64,000 nucleotides of DNA from JABDIP01 sp965227455 (GCA_965227455.1 OZ245752.1:3906001-3970000), one strand, 5' to 3'. Counted from the stretch's first letter, positions 28,401 to 36,802 are shown. The notes: a model not told the origin generated them from the sequence alone. Numbers and translations are program-made.

Positions 28401-28970
28401 ATGCCCCTCTCCGCCTCCGTCGATCGCGAGCACATCCATACCCGCACCGTAGAGTGCCGCGGCTATCGTCGCGGAGACGGGCTGTGGGACATCGAAGGCC
28501 ATCTGACCGACGTCAAATCCTACCCGTTCACCAATGATTTCCGCGGCACCATTACGCCCGGCGAGCCGCTGCACGACATGTGGCTCAGGATCACCGTCGA
28601 TGACGGGCTCACCATCCAGGCGGCTGAGGCGGTCACCGACAACGGCCCCTATCATCTGTGCGGCGACATCACGCCGAATTTCCAGCGGCTGGTCGGGCTG
28701 TCGATCGGGCCGGGCTTCACCCGCAAGGTGCGCGAGCAGCTGGGCGGGGTGCATGGCTGCACCCATCTGGTGGAGCTGCTGGGCCCGATGGCGACGACCG
28801 CTTTCCAGACCATTTACCCGCTCCTGTACAAGGAACGGCGGGAACGCGGCGAGGATACGCCGTCCAAGCGCCCGGCCTTGCTGAACACCTGCCACGCCTA
28901 TGCCAGCAACAGCGAGATCGTAAAGCGCTATTGGCCGGAGGCGTACACCGGCGACGAGGCAGCGGATTAA
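28401..28970 (+). CDS. DUF2889 domain protein
   Basis: About 189 residues from ATG 28401 (MPLSASVDREHIHTR); an in-frame ATG at 28362 abuts the repeat element and is less likely. It matches the DUF2889 family: HTRTVECRGYRRGDGLWDIEGHLTDVK, a PLHDMWLRITVDD strand, and GCTHLVELLGPMATTAFQTI. The family is common in proteobacteria, soluble and of unknown function. A conserved Cys/His set (HLCGDITPNF, HGCTHLVEL, NTCHAY) might bind metal, but that is only a guess. The stop codon overlaps the convergent bolA stop by 4 bases. Confidence 0.85.
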   Translation: MPLSASVDREHIHTRTVECRGYRRGDGLWDIEGHLTDVKSYPFTNDFRGTITPGEPLHDMWLRITVDDGLTIQAAEAVTDNGPYHLCGDITPNFQRLVGLSIGPGFTRKVREQLGGVHGCTHLVELLGPMATTAFQTIYPLLYKERRERGEDTPSKRPALLNTCHAYASNSEIVKRYWPEAYTGDEAAD

Positions 28971-29248
28971 CCGGCCGCCTGCTCCTCTGCGGGGGTCAGC
29001 GTGCGCACGGACAAGGCGTGGACGCGGCCGGCCATCTCCTCGGCCAGGATGCCGTAGACCCGGCGCTGACGCTCGACCCGCGACAGCCCCTCGAAGGCCT
29101 CGGAGACGACGACCAAATTGAAATGGCTTTCGCCCAGGCCGTCATGCCCGGCATGGCCGATATGGCTGGCACTGTCGTCGATCACGTCCAACCGGGTCGG
29201 CGCCAGGGCCTCGGTCAACTTGTCGCGAATGCGGTTGGCCACTTCCAT
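28967..29248 (-). CDS. bolA: BolA-family protein
   Basis: A small (93-residue) BolA-family protein. These bind [2Fe-2S] clusters together with monothiol glutaredoxins and tune iron metabolism and cell shape. ATG 29248 follows GAAGGG. The core HFNLVVVSEAFEGLSRVERQRRVYGIL (read in two parts, about residues 43-69) is the diagnostic BolA segment, and the His of SHFNLV is a likely ligand. It diverges from a J-domain gene by 147 bp; bolA next to a J-domain gene and cobST is a recurring alphaproteobacterial arrangement. Confidence 0.9.
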   Translation of the reverse strand: MEVANRIRDKLTEALAPTRLDVIDDSASHIGHAGHDGLGESHFNLVVVSEAFEGLSRVERQRRVYGILAEEMAGRVHALSVRTLTPAEEQAAG

Positions 29249-29395
29249 CGATTCGCACCCTTCGGATTGCAGATTTGCGGCAAGAGTGGCGATCGCGGGA
29301 CGGCGTTGCAAGGGCGATCCCGCGGCCTCTTAACGCAGCGTTGAACCCCCCGTCCTACCCTTGCCAGTGGCCACAGCCACGACCATACTTGAGGC

Positions 29396-29959
29396 ATGCG
29401 GACACAGAAGCGCGAAGCCAAGCTGTCCTTTGATTTTCGGCCGAAAACCGCGGGACGGCGCTGCGACCATCCGGGCTGCCAGGAGAGCGGCGAATTCCGC
29501 GCGCCCAAATCCCGCGCCCAGCTGCGTGAGTACTATTGGTTTTGCCTCGAACACGTTCGCGAGTACAACAAGAGCTGGAACTACTATGCGGGCCTGTCCG
29601 ACCTCGAGATCGAGCGGATGGTCCGATTCGATACCGTTTGGAACCGTCAGACCTGGCCGATGGGCGGCTGGCGGGCCCACGAGGAACGCCTGCGGGCGGC
29701 CCTGGACCGGGATTTCGGCCCTGGCGACGGACACCAGTACCAGGCTCCGCCCCGACCGGCGGCCACCACCGAGGAGGGGCGGGCGCTGGCCGAACTGGAC
29801 CTGACGGCGCCGGTCGAGTTCGCCGAGATCAAGGCGCGGTACAAGGCGCTTGTGAAAGAGCACCATCCGGACGCCAATGGCGGCTCGAAGGAATCGGAGG
29901 AGAAGCTGAAATCGATCAATCGTGCCTTCGGTATCCTGAAGGCCAGCTTTGCATCCTGA
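29396..29959 (+). CDS. J-domain co-chaperone with N-terminal Cys/His cluster
   Basis: A 187-residue J-domain protein that would stimulate a DnaK ATPase. The J domain is C-terminal (about residues 130-185), with the essential His-Pro-Asp at 157-159 in KEHHPDANGG and KSINRAFGILK as the last helix. The N-terminus has RRCDHPGCQESGEFRAPKS and YYWFCLEHVREYN, a conserved Cys/His set that may bind zinc. The 55-bp gap to cobS, same strand, suggests co-transcription. A role in chaperoning cobaltochelatase is tempting but unproven. Confidence 0.87.
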   Translation: MRTQKREAKLSFDFRPKTAGRRCDHPGCQESGEFRAPKSRAQLREYYWFCLEHVREYNKSWNYYAGLSDLEIERMVRFDTVWNRQTWPMGGWRAHEERLRAALDRDFGPGDGHQYQAPPRPAATTEEGRALAELDLTAPVEFAEIKARYKALVKEHHPDANGGSKESEEKLKSINRAFGILKASFAS

Positions 29960-30014
29960 AACCGCCCCAAAGCGCCCGCAGACTGAAACTTCTTACATCT
30001 TGGATTGACGGCTC

Positions 30015-31001
30015 ATGCCCCTGGAAATGACGCAAGAGAGCGTGCCCGACCTGCAGGTCTCCATACGACAGACCTTCGGCATCGATTCCGACATGCAGGT
30101 CCCGGCCTTCAGCGACCGCAACGAATATGTGCCCGAGGTCGACGACGCCTATCGCTTCGACCACGACACCACCATGGCGATCCTGGCCGGCTTCGCCCAT
30201 AACCGCCGCGTCATGATCCAGGGCTATCACGGCACCGGCAAGTCGACCCATATCGAGCAGGTCGCCGCCCGGCTGAACTGGCCCTGCGTGCGGGTCAACC
30301 TGGACAGCCACATCAGCCGCATCGATCTGATCGGCAAGGACGCCATCGTGCTGCGCGACGGCAAGCAGGTGACCGAGTACCGTGAGGGCCTGCTGCCCTG
30401 GGCCCTGCAGCATCCCTGCGCCCTCGTGTTCGACGAATACGACGCCGGCCGCCCGGACGTGATGTTCGTGATCCAGCGGGTGCTGGAGGTCGAGGGCAAG
30501 ATGACCCTGCTGGACCAGAACAAGATCATCCACCCGCACAAGGCGTTCCGGCTGTTCTCCACCGCCAACACGATTGGCCTCGGCGACACCACCGGCCTCT
30601 ATCACGGCACCCAGCAGATCAACCAGGGCCAGATGGACCGCTGGAATATCGTGGCGACCCTGAACTATCTGCCCCATGACGAGGAGTGCGAGATCGTCCT
30701 CGCCAAGACGCCGAAATACGACACCGAGGAAGGCCGCGAGATGATCAGCGCCATGGTGCGGGTCGCCGACCTGACCCGAGCCGGCTTCGTCGCCGGCGAC
30801 ATCTCCACGGTCATGTCGCCGCGCACGGTCATCACCTGGGCGGAGAATACCGACATCTTCGGCGGCGACGTCGCGTTTGCGTTCCGCACGACGTTCCTGA
30901 ACAAGTGCGACGAGATCGAGCGGCCGGTGGTGGCGGAATTCTATCAGCGCTGCTTCGGTACCGAGCTGCCGGAAACCGGCCTGCAGATCGCGACGGCCTG
31001 A
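30015..31001 (+). CDS. cobS: Aerobic cobaltochelatase subunit CobS
   Basis: The AAA+ subunit that, with CobT and CobN, inserts cobalt into hydrogenobyrinate a,c-diamide in the aerobic cobalamin pathway. The 328-residue protein has Walker A GYHGTGKSTH (about residues 70-79), Walker B LVFDEYDAG, and the sensor-type segment RLFSTANTIGLGDTTGLYHG. The N-terminal VPEVDDAYRFDHDTTMAILAGF is typical CobS. It is followed 7 bp later by cobT. The large CobN subunit is not in the window. Confidence 0.95.
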   Translation: MPLEMTQESVPDLQVSIRQTFGIDSDMQVPAFSDRNEYVPEVDDAYRFDHDTTMAILAGFAHNRRVMIQGYHGTGKSTHIEQVAARLNWPCVRVNLDSHISRIDLIGKDAIVLRDGKQVTEYREGLLPWALQHPCALVFDEYDAGRPDVMFVIQRVLEVEGKMTLLDQNKIIHPHKAFRLFSTANTIGLGDTTGLYHGTQQINQGQMDRWNIVATLNYLPHDEECEIVLAKTPKYDTEEGREMISAMVRVADLTRAGFVAGDISTVMSPRTVITWAENTDIFGGDVAFAFRTTFLNKCDEIERPVVAEFYQRCFGTELPETGLQIATA

Positions 31002-31008
31002 GACGGCG

Positions 31009-32883
31009 ATGGCCGAGGACGATACCCCTGCCGAGACGCTGAAACGCGCCACGACGGCCTGCCTTCGGGCGATCGCCGAACGCGACGACGTCACCGTCAG
31101 CTTCGGCGGCGAGCCGCCGGGCGTGGCCGGAACGCGGGCGCGGCTGCCGGCGCCGTCGCGGCTGCCGACGGCGGACGAGGTGGCGAAGATGCGCGGCGCC
31201 GCCGATGCCATCGCCCTGCGCCTGCGCTATCACGATGCCGAGTTGCACGCCGCCCGCATGCCCAGGGGCGAGGATGCCCGAGCCGCCTTCGAGGCCCTGG
31301 AGCAGGCCCGCTGCGAGGCCATCGGCGCCAGCCAGATGGTCGGCGTCGCGGACAATCTGTCCGCCTCCCTGGAGGAGCGCTACCGGCGCCAGGGCTATGA
31401 CCGCATGACCGAGCGGGACCAGGCCCCGCTGACGGAGATGGTGCGCCTGATCGCGCGGGAGGCTTTGACCGGCGCGGTGCCGCCCTCGGCGACCCGCAAG
31501 GTGGTCAGCCTGTGGCGCAAATGGTTCAACAGCAAGGTCAGCAAGGATTTCGGACAGCTCTCCGAGGTCATGGAGGACCAGGAGGCCTATGCCGAGCGGG
31601 CGCGGCAGCTGCTGACCGATCTGGGCCTGGATGTCGGCGTCGAGGAGCAGCCGGAGCTCGACGATCAGGAAGACGATTCCGAGAACGAGAACGAGAACGA
31701 CGCGCCCGACAGCGGCGAACGCCAGGGCGAGGAGGTCTCCGCCGACAGCGACGCCATGGACAGCGAACCGCAACAGGGCGACGAGGCCGATACCGACGGC
31801 GATTTCGAGCAGACCGATTCCGACATGGAACAGGAGATGGGCCTGGACGATCCGGACGCGCCCGGCCATCCCTGGCATCCCGACGGCGGCCGCCGCAACG
31901 ATCCCGACAGCCAGGTCTACCGCGCCTTCACCACCCAGGATGACGAGGTGATCGGCGCCGAGGATCTGTGCGACCCGGACGAACTGACCCGGCTCCGCCT
32001 GATGCTGGACCACCAGCTGGTGCACATGCAGGGGGTGATCGCCAAGCTGGCCAACCGCCTGCAGCGCCGGCTGCTGGCCAAGCAGACCCGCGCCTGGGTG
32101 TTCGATCTCGAGGAGGGCATGCTGGATGCCGGCCGCCTGGCCCGGGTGGTGGTCAACCCGCTGACGCCGCTGTCGTTCAAGCAGGAAACCGACATGGAGT
32201 TCCGCGACACGGTCGTCACCCTGCTGATCGACAATTCCGGCTCCATGCGCGGCCGGCCGATCACCATCGCGGCGATGAGCGCCGACATCCTGGCCCGGAC
32301 CCTGGAGCGCTGCGGCGTCAAGGTCGAGATCCTCGGCTTCACCACCCGCGCCTGGAAGGGCGGCATGGCCCGCGAGCGCTGGATCCAGGCCGGCAAGCCC
32401 CCGCGGCCCGGCCGGCTCAACGATCTGCGCCACATCGTCTACAAATCCGCCGACGCGCCCTGGCGCCGGGTGCGCCGCAATCTTGGCCTGATGCTGCGCG
32501 AGGGCGTGCTGAAGGAGAATATCGACGGCGAGGCCCTGCTCTGGGCCCATAACCGGCTGATTGCCCGGCAGGAGCAGCGCCAGATCCTGATGGTCATCTC
32601 CGACGGCGCGCCGGTCGATGACAGCACCCTGTCGGTCAATGCCGGCAATTATCTGGAACGGCACCTGAAGCAGGTGATCGAGTGGATCGAGACCCGCTCA
32701 CCCGTCGAGCTGGTGGCCATCGGCATCGGCCACGACGTCACCCGTTACTACCGCCGCGCCGTTACCATCGTCGACGCGGAACAGTTGGGCGGCACCATGA
32801 TCGACAAGCTGGCCGAGCTGTTCGACGAGGACATCCGCCCGGTCCGCACCACCCGTCCGAGGCCGATGCAGGTCGCCGGCTGA
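31009..32883 (+). CDS. cobT: Aerobic cobaltochelatase subunit CobT
   Basis: Partner of CobS in cobalt insertion. The 624-residue protein has three parts: an N-terminal region (about 1-215), a long acidic, probably disordered linker (about 216-290, rich in Asp, Glu and Gln), and a C-terminal von Willebrand A domain with the MIDAS motif LLIDNSGSMRG (Asp near 408) and MVISDGAPVDDSTL. This layout is diagnostic for CobT. The intergenic distance to cobS is 7 bp. The stop is followed by the Fur-box region of the iron transporter. Confidence 0.95.
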   Translation: MAEDDTPAETLKRATTACLRAIAERDDVTVSFGGEPPGVAGTRARLPAPSRLPTADEVAKMRGAADAIALRLRYHDAELHAARMPRGEDARAAFEALEQARCEAIGASQMVGVADNLSASLEERYRRQGYDRMTERDQAPLTEMVRLIAREALTGAVPPSATRKVVSLWRKWFNSKVSKDFGQLSEVMEDQEAYAERARQLLTDLGLDVGVEEQPELDDQEDDSENENENDAPDSGERQGEEVSADSDAMDSEPQQGDEADTDGDFEQTDSDMEQEMGLDDPDAPGHPWHPDGGRRNDPDSQVYRAFTTQDDEVIGAEDLCDPDELTRLRLMLDHQLVHMQGVIAKLANRLQRRLLAKQTRAWVFDLEEGMLDAGRLARVVVNPLTPLSFKQETDMEFRDTVVTLLIDNSGSMRGRPITIAAMSADILARTLERCGVKVEILGFTTRAWKGGMARERWIQAGKPPRPGRLNDLRHIVYKSADAPWRRVRRNLGLMLREGVLKENIDGEALLWAHNRLIARQEQRQILMVISDGAPVDDSTLSVNAGNYLERHLKQVIEWIETRSPVELVAIGIGHDVTRYYRRAVTIVDAEQLGGTMIDKLAELFDEDIRPVRTTRPRPMQVAG

Positions 32884-32888
32884 TTAAT

Positions 32889-32903
32889 TGAGAACGGTTC
32901 GCA
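32889..32903. promoter_or_regulatory. Fur-like box A upstream of fbpA
   Basis: TGAGAACGGTTCGCA is an imperfect inverted repeat (12 of 15 positions symmetric), just upstream of the fbpA -35 box and 6 bp after the cobT stop. Together with box B it brackets the promoter, a common arrangement for iron-repressed genes. Confidence 0.5.
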
Positions 32904-32910
32904 TTTTCAC

Positions 32911-32938
32911 TTGCGCCGGCCGCGCCGGCCTGTATGAT
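32911..32938 (+). promoter_or_regulatory. fbpA promoter
   Basis: TTGCGC (32911-32916), a 16-base spacer and TATGAT (32933-32938) lie 50-77 bp before the fbpA ATG, with Fur-like boxes on both sides. The GCGCCGG-rich spacer is itself palindromic. Confidence 0.5.
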
Positions 32939-32948
32939 CGCTCGCGTT

Positions 32949-32963
32949 TGCGAATGACTCGCA
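32949..32963. promoter_or_regulatory. Fur-like box B upstream of fbpA
   Basis: TGCGAATGACTCGCA has perfect 5-bp inverted arms (TGCGA/TCGCA) and sits about 11 bp after the fbpA -10 box, where a bound repressor would block transcription. The same sequence recurs with two changes at 36781-36795 before the permease gene of the same transporter, which strongly suggests one shared iron regulator (Fur or Irr). Confidence 0.65.
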
Positions 32964-32987
32964 TTAACAAAGAAACGAGCGACGATC

Positions 32988-34031
32988 ATGACCCGCAGGA
33001 CGGAATCATTCTTTAGGTCGACCGGCCCCGCCCGCCTGGCCGCGGCGACACTGGCCTTGGGCCTCGCAGCCGGCGCCGCCCAGGCGCAGGAGATCAATGT
33101 CTATTCCTCACGCCACTACGATACCGACCTGGCGCTGTATCAGACCTTCACCGACCAGACCGGCATCGCCGTCAACCTGATCGAGGGCAGCGCCGACGAG
33201 CTGATCGAGCGGATCATCGCGGAGGGCGACAACAGCCCTGCCGACGTGCTGATCACCGTCGATGCCGGCCGACTCTGGCGGGCCGACCAGGCGGAGTTGT
33301 TCCAGCCGGTTTCGTCCGACATCCTGGAGAGCCGGGTGCCGGAGCACCTGCGCCATCCGGACGGTCACTGGTTCGGCCTGTCGAAGCGGGCGCGGGTGAT
33401 CTACTACAATCTCGAGGACGGGCCGCCGGCGGACGTCGCCTCCTATGAGGATCTGGCAGATTTCGACGGCAGCGTGTGCATCCGGTCTTCCGGCAATATC
33501 TACAACCAGTCGCTGCTGGCCTCGGTAATCGCGGCCCATGGGGAAGCGAATGCAGAGGATTGGGCCGCGGGCGTGGTCGGCCAGTTCGCGCGTCCCCCGG
33601 CCGGCAACGACCGTGCCCAGATCAAGGGCGTGGCGTCCGGCGAATGCACCCTGGCCGTCGCCAACACCTATTACTGGGGGCGGATGATCTCCTCCGACGA
33701 TACCGGCGAGAGCGGTCCTGCAAGCCAGGTCGGCATCCTCTTTCCCAACCAGGATGGCCGCGGCACCCATGTGAACATCAGCGGCGGCGGCGTCCTGGCC
33801 GGGGCGCCGAACCGCGACGGCGCTGTCCAGTTCCTGGAATACCTGACCGGTGCCGAGGCGCAGCGCCTGTTCGCCGAGGGCAACAACGAGTACCCCATCG
33901 ACCCCAGCGTTCCGGTCAGCGGGCCGATCGCCGAATGGGGCGACTTCAAGGAAGACACCGTGAATGCAGCCCTTCTGGGCAGCGGCAATCCCACCGCCGT
34001 GCAGATCTTCGATCGCGTGGGTTGGCGCTAG
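32988..34031 (+). CDS. fbpA: Iron(III) ABC transporter substrate-binding protein
   Basis: A periplasmic ferric-ion binding protein, 347 residues. Residues 1-28 form a signal peptide ending GAAQAQE. The mature part begins INVYSSRHYDTDLALYQTF and has SADELIERIIAEG, VDAGRLWRADQAELFQPV, and the tyrosine pair in VANTYYWGRM (about 221-227) that normally holds Fe(III) in this family. Two Fur-like boxes flank its promoter and a strong terminator follows. The permease (fbpB) lies 0.9 kb downstream on the opposite strand, and no ATPase is present. Confidence 0.92.
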   Translation: MTRRTESFFRSTGPARLAAATLALGLAAGAAQAQEINVYSSRHYDTDLALYQTFTDQTGIAVNLIEGSADELIERIIAEGDNSPADVLITVDAGRLWRADQAELFQPVSSDILESRVPEHLRHPDGHWFGLSKRARVIYYNLEDGPPADVASYEDLADFDGSVCIRSSGNIYNQSLLASVIAAHGEANAEDWAAGVVGQFARPPAGNDRAQIKGVASGECTLAVANTYYWGRMISSDDTGESGPASQVGILFPNQDGRGTHVNISGGGVLAGAPNRDGAVQFLEYLTGAEAQRLFAEGNNEYPIDPSVPVSGPIAEWGDFKEDTVNAALLGSGNPTAVQIFDRVGWR

Positions 34032-34050
34032 GCGCCGATCCTCCAACCTG

Positions 34051-34086
34051 GGCGCGCCGGCCAAAGCGGTCGGCGCGCCTTTTTTG
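34051..34086 (+). terminator. Rho-independent terminator of fbpA
   Basis: A 12-bp GC-rich stem (left arm 34051-34062, right arm 34068-34079, one G-T pair) with a 5-base loop AAAGC is followed by a run of six T. It sits 20 bp after the fbpA stop and is the clearest terminator in the window. Confidence 0.92.
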
Positions 34087-34104
34087 TGCCCCTGCGAGAG
34101 GCCT

Positions 34105-34143
34105 TGTGATAGGCGCTGTGAGAGTTTTGTGAGAGCCCTGTGA
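34105..34143 (+). promoter_or_regulatory. Four tandem TGTGA direct repeats
   Basis: TGTGA occurs at 34105, 34117, 34128 and 34139, spaced 12, 11 and 11 bp, so the copies lie on one face of the helix. Each is within a longer unit of the form YTGTGAN. An 11-bp direct-repeat array is the binding style of OmpR/PhoB-family response regulators. It lies between the fbpA terminator and the next gene and probably regulates that gene. The cognate regulator is not in the window. Confidence 0.5.
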
Positions 34144-34158
34144 CGGCGCGCACAGGGC
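34135..34158. promoter_or_regulatory. Perfect inverted repeat overlapping the last TGTGA copy
   Basis: GCCCTGTG (34135-34142) and CACAGGGC (34151-34158) are exact 8-bp inverse arms around ACGGCGCG. No T-run follows, so an operator or an RNA stem in the leader is more likely than a terminator. Confidence 0.45.
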
Positions 34159-34242
34159 CGCAGGCGGCAGCCCTCTATCGTCAATTCGGGATGCCAGTGC
34201 GCCGGGACCAGGCGCACAGTTCGAACCCGCAGGAGGTGGGCC

Positions 34243-34284
34243 ATGGAGGACGTCTCGATTGCAGCCGGCGGGCCGCCAAGGTGA
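34243..34284 (+). CDS. Possible 13-residue leader peptide
   Basis: ATG 34243 follows AGGAGGTGGGCC, the strongest Shine-Dalgarno sequence nearby, and opens a 13-codon frame (MEDVSIAAGGPPR) that ends in TGA at 34282-34284. That TGA overlaps the GTG (34281) of the next long frame. Either this is a leader peptide that couples translation, or a single-base frameshift has separated the true start from its gene. Confidence 0.35.
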   Translation: MEDVSIAAGGPPR

Positions 34285-34973
34285 CCGCCCAAGCCAGCCT
34301 TGTCATATGCCGCCGGCCGCAGGGACGGCACTGGCGGCTCGGCCCGCTCTCACCGCAGCGTGGCCATGTCGCGCTGCTCGGCTGGCGCCTCGACCCGCCG
34401 CATGCGGATGCCGGCGTCCATGCCCCGATCGATCGCATCCTGGCAGACACACTGACCGCCTGCGGCCGGGTGACGTTCCTCTGGCCGCTGGACGAAACCG
34501 GCAGCGCCAAGGACGACGACATCGTCTATTGCACGGATCCGGCGACCGGGCTTTCCAGGCTCGGAGCGCAGCTCGCCGGCCAGCACGACCGCCTGGGCCT
34601 GATGGCAACCCGGAACGCCGACACAGCTGCCCGTATGTTCGATCTGGCGGGATTCGACTGGACCCGACAGGGGCAATTGGCCCTGCTGTCGATTGCGGAG
34701 GCGCTGCCTCCGGTGCTCGACAGGACAACCATCCTGGACCTGCTGTCCGATGGCTGGTTGCAGCGCTGCGCCGAGTTCGAGGGCGGGCCGGTTCGCGCCG
34801 TGCTGCGCCCCGGTATCGATGGCGATGTGGCCGGGCTGTTCTGCGCCGATTCCCGGGTCGAGAGCCGCCTTCTCAAGGCGCTGGCGGATTCCTGCCGGAT
34901 TGCCGGCGCGAGCTGGTCGGAGGCCGAGGACGACCAGTGCTTCGCAGACCGCCTACTGGGGCGAGAGCGCTAG
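34281..34973 (+). CDS. Unrecognised protein encoded inside the iron-transport locus
   Basis: About 230 residues from GTG 34281; the in-frame ATG at 34140 would add 47 residues that run through the TGTGA array and hairpin and look non-coding. I do not recognise a family. There is no signal peptide or membrane segment. Visible features are LVICRRPQGRHWRLGPL near the start, GRVTFLWPLDETGSAKDDD, DLAGFDWTRQGQLALLSIAEALPP and VRAVLRPGIDGDVAGLFCAD. The last 4 bases overlap the convergent fbpB stop. It has its own upstream repeats and sits between fbpA and fbpB, so a role in iron or phosphate stress is possible but not shown. Confidence 0.6.
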   Translation: MTAQASLVICRRPQGRHWRLGPLSPQRGHVALLGWRLDPPHADAGVHAPIDRILADTLTACGRVTFLWPLDETGSAKDDDIVYCTDPATGLSRLGAQLAGQHDRLGLMATRNADTAARMFDLAGFDWTRQGQLALLSIAEALPPVLDRTTILDLLSDGWLQRCAEFEGGPVRAVLRPGIDGDVAGLFCADSRVESRLLKALADSCRIAGASWSEAEDDQCFADRLLGRER

Positions 34974-36730
34974 CGGGCCAACGGATTGCCGGGCGATGGC
35001 AGCGTTGCCGGAGCGCAGGGCGCGCAGCCGGCACCGGGGCGCGACCGGGCGATCGCCGCGCTGAGCAGGACCACCGGAACCACCCCCACCGCGACGATGG
35101 TCAGCGCCGCCGTCGATGCCTCGGCCAGCCGCTCGTCGGCGGCCAGTCGGAAGACGCGGACCGCCAGCGTGTCGAAGTTGAACGGTCGCACGATCAGGGT
35201 CGCCGGCAACTCCTTCATCACATCGACAAAGACCAGCAGGCCTGCGGTCAGCAGCCCGGCGCGCATGATCGGCGCGTGCACCTTCAGCAGGGTGCGGCGC
35301 GGGGTCTGCCCCAGGGCCCGTGAGGCATGGTCCATGCTGGGGCTGATCTTGCCCAGGCTGGATTCCACCGTGTTGTAGGAGACTGCCAGGAAGCGGACCA
35401 GATAGGCGAAGACCAGCGCGGCGATGGAGCCGGTCAACAGCAGCCCGGTCGACACGCCGAAGGTCTCACGCATGAACCCGTCCAGCGTGTTGTCGAAGGC
35501 CGCGAAGGGGATCAGCACACCGACGGCGATCACCGATCCTGGCACGGCGTAGCCGAGCCCCGCCAAGCGCACCGAAAACCGGGTGATCCAGGTCGGCCGC
35601 AGCCGGATGCCGTAGGCCATCAGCGCCGCCAGCAGCACCGCCAGCCCGGCGGTCACGACCGCCAACACGAAGCTGTTGCCGGCGAAGCCGATGAACCGCC
35701 GCCCCCAAAGCGGATCGCCGCTGCCGATCGCCAGATCGAGCAGCACGCCGGCCGGCAGCAGGAAGCCAAGCAGCACCGGCAGTCCGCAGGCGAGGCTGGC
35801 CCCCAGGCCCTTCCACCCGGTGAGTGGCCGCGGCGTCAGCACGCGATAGCGCCCGGTGGTGTGGAAATAGCGCGCCTTGCCCCGCGACCAGCGCTCCAGC
35901 GCCACCAGGGCGGCGACGAACAACAGCATGAAAGCCGCCAGCTGGGCCGCCGCCACCGGCGCGCCCATGCCGAACCAGGTGCGGTAGATGCCGGTGGTGA
36001 AAGTCGAGACGCCGAAGAAGCTGACGGTGCCGTAATCGGCGATAGTCTCCATCAGCGCCAGCGCCAGCCCGGCGGCGATCGCCGGCCGCGCCAGCGGCAA
36101 CGCCACGCCGAAGAAGCTGCGCCAGGGCCCGCGCCCCAAGGTGCGGCTGACCTCCAGCACGCAGAGCGACTGCTCCAGGAAGGCCTTGCGGGCCAGCAGG
36201 AAGACATAGGGATAGAGCACCAGGCCGAACATCAAGATCGCGCCCTGGATGGAGCGGATGCGCGGGAACCAGTAGTCGCGCGCCGAGGCCCAGCCGAACA
36301 GGTCGCGCAGCAGCGACTGCACCGGCCCGGCATAGTCCAGCAGGTCGGTGTAGACATAGGCCATCACATAGGCAGGGACCGCCAACGGCAGCAGCAGCGC
36401 CCATTCGAAGACCCGGCTCCCCGGGAATCGGTGCATGGTCACCAGCCAGGCCGTGGCGACGCCAATCAGCCCGGCCAGCACCCCAACACCGACCAGCAGG
36501 ATCAGCGTATTGACCACATAGAGCGGCAGCACGGTCGATGCCAGATGCTGCCAGACCCCGCCCGACTCCGCGAAAACGCGGCTGAGCACCACCAGCACCG
36601 GCAGGGCGACGAGCATCGCCACCGCCACCGTGAGCAGGGTCCAGCCGCCCGCGCCCCGGTTTCCCAGGGAAGGCCGCTTCAGTTCGGAGGAGAGCGTTTC
36701 GGTCGCCACGATGCCCGTTCTGTGCGTCAT
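34970..36730 (-). CDS. fbpB: Iron(III) ABC transporter permease, two fused domains
   Basis: A 586-residue inner-membrane permease with two homologous BPD_transp_1 halves of about six helices each (about residues 60-270 and 350-550), as in FbpB/SfuB. Each half has an EAA-type coupling loop (LEVSRTLGRGPWRSFFGVALPLARPA and DHASRALGQTPRRTLLKVHAP, shown in part). It would move Fe(III) delivered by FbpA. A Fur-like box lies within its predicted promoter. The ATPase FbpC is missing from the locus. The first residues MTHRTGIVATETLSSEL are cytoplasmic. Confidence 0.92.
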   Translation of the reverse strand: MTHRTGIVATETLSSELKRPSLGNRGAGGWTLLTVAVAMLVALPVLVVLSRVFAESGGVWQHLASTVLPLYVVNTLILLVGVGVLAGLIGVATAWLVTMHRFPGSRVFEWALLLPLAVPAYVMAYVYTDLLDYAGPVQSLLRDLFGWASARDYWFPRIRSIQGAILMFGLVLYPYVFLLARKAFLEQSLCVLEVSRTLGRGPWRSFFGVALPLARPAIAAGLALALMETIADYGTVSFFGVSTFTTGIYRTWFGMGAPVAAAQLAAFMLLFVAALVALERWSRGKARYFHTTGRYRVLTPRPLTGWKGLGASLACGLPVLLGFLLPAGVLLDLAIGSGDPLWGRRFIGFAGNSFVLAVVTAGLAVLLAALMAYGIRLRPTWITRFSVRLAGLGYAVPGSVIAVGVLIPFAAFDNTLDGFMRETFGVSTGLLLTGSIAALVFAYLVRFLAVSYNTVESSLGKISPSMDHASRALGQTPRRTLLKVHAPIMRAGLLTAGLLVFVDVMKELPATLIVRPFNFDTLAVRVFRLAADERLAEASTAALTIVAVGVVPVVLLSAAIARSRPGAGCAPCAPATLPSPGNPLAR

Positions 36731-36773
36731 TCAGCACGCCGCGGCCATGACCTGAGTCAAGGCCCGACCCTTC

Positions 36774-36802
36774 TAGATAATGCGAATGACTTGCGATTGC
36801 AA
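36774..36802 (-). promoter_or_regulatory. fbpB promoter with embedded Fur-like box C
   Basis: On the minus strand TTGCAA (36802-36797), a 17-base spacer and TATCTA (36779-36774) precede fbpB by 44-72 bp. The spacer contains the inverse of TGCGAATGACTTGCG (36781-36795), which matches box B before fbpA at 13 of 15 positions. Binding there would occlude the promoter. Confidence 0.6.
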
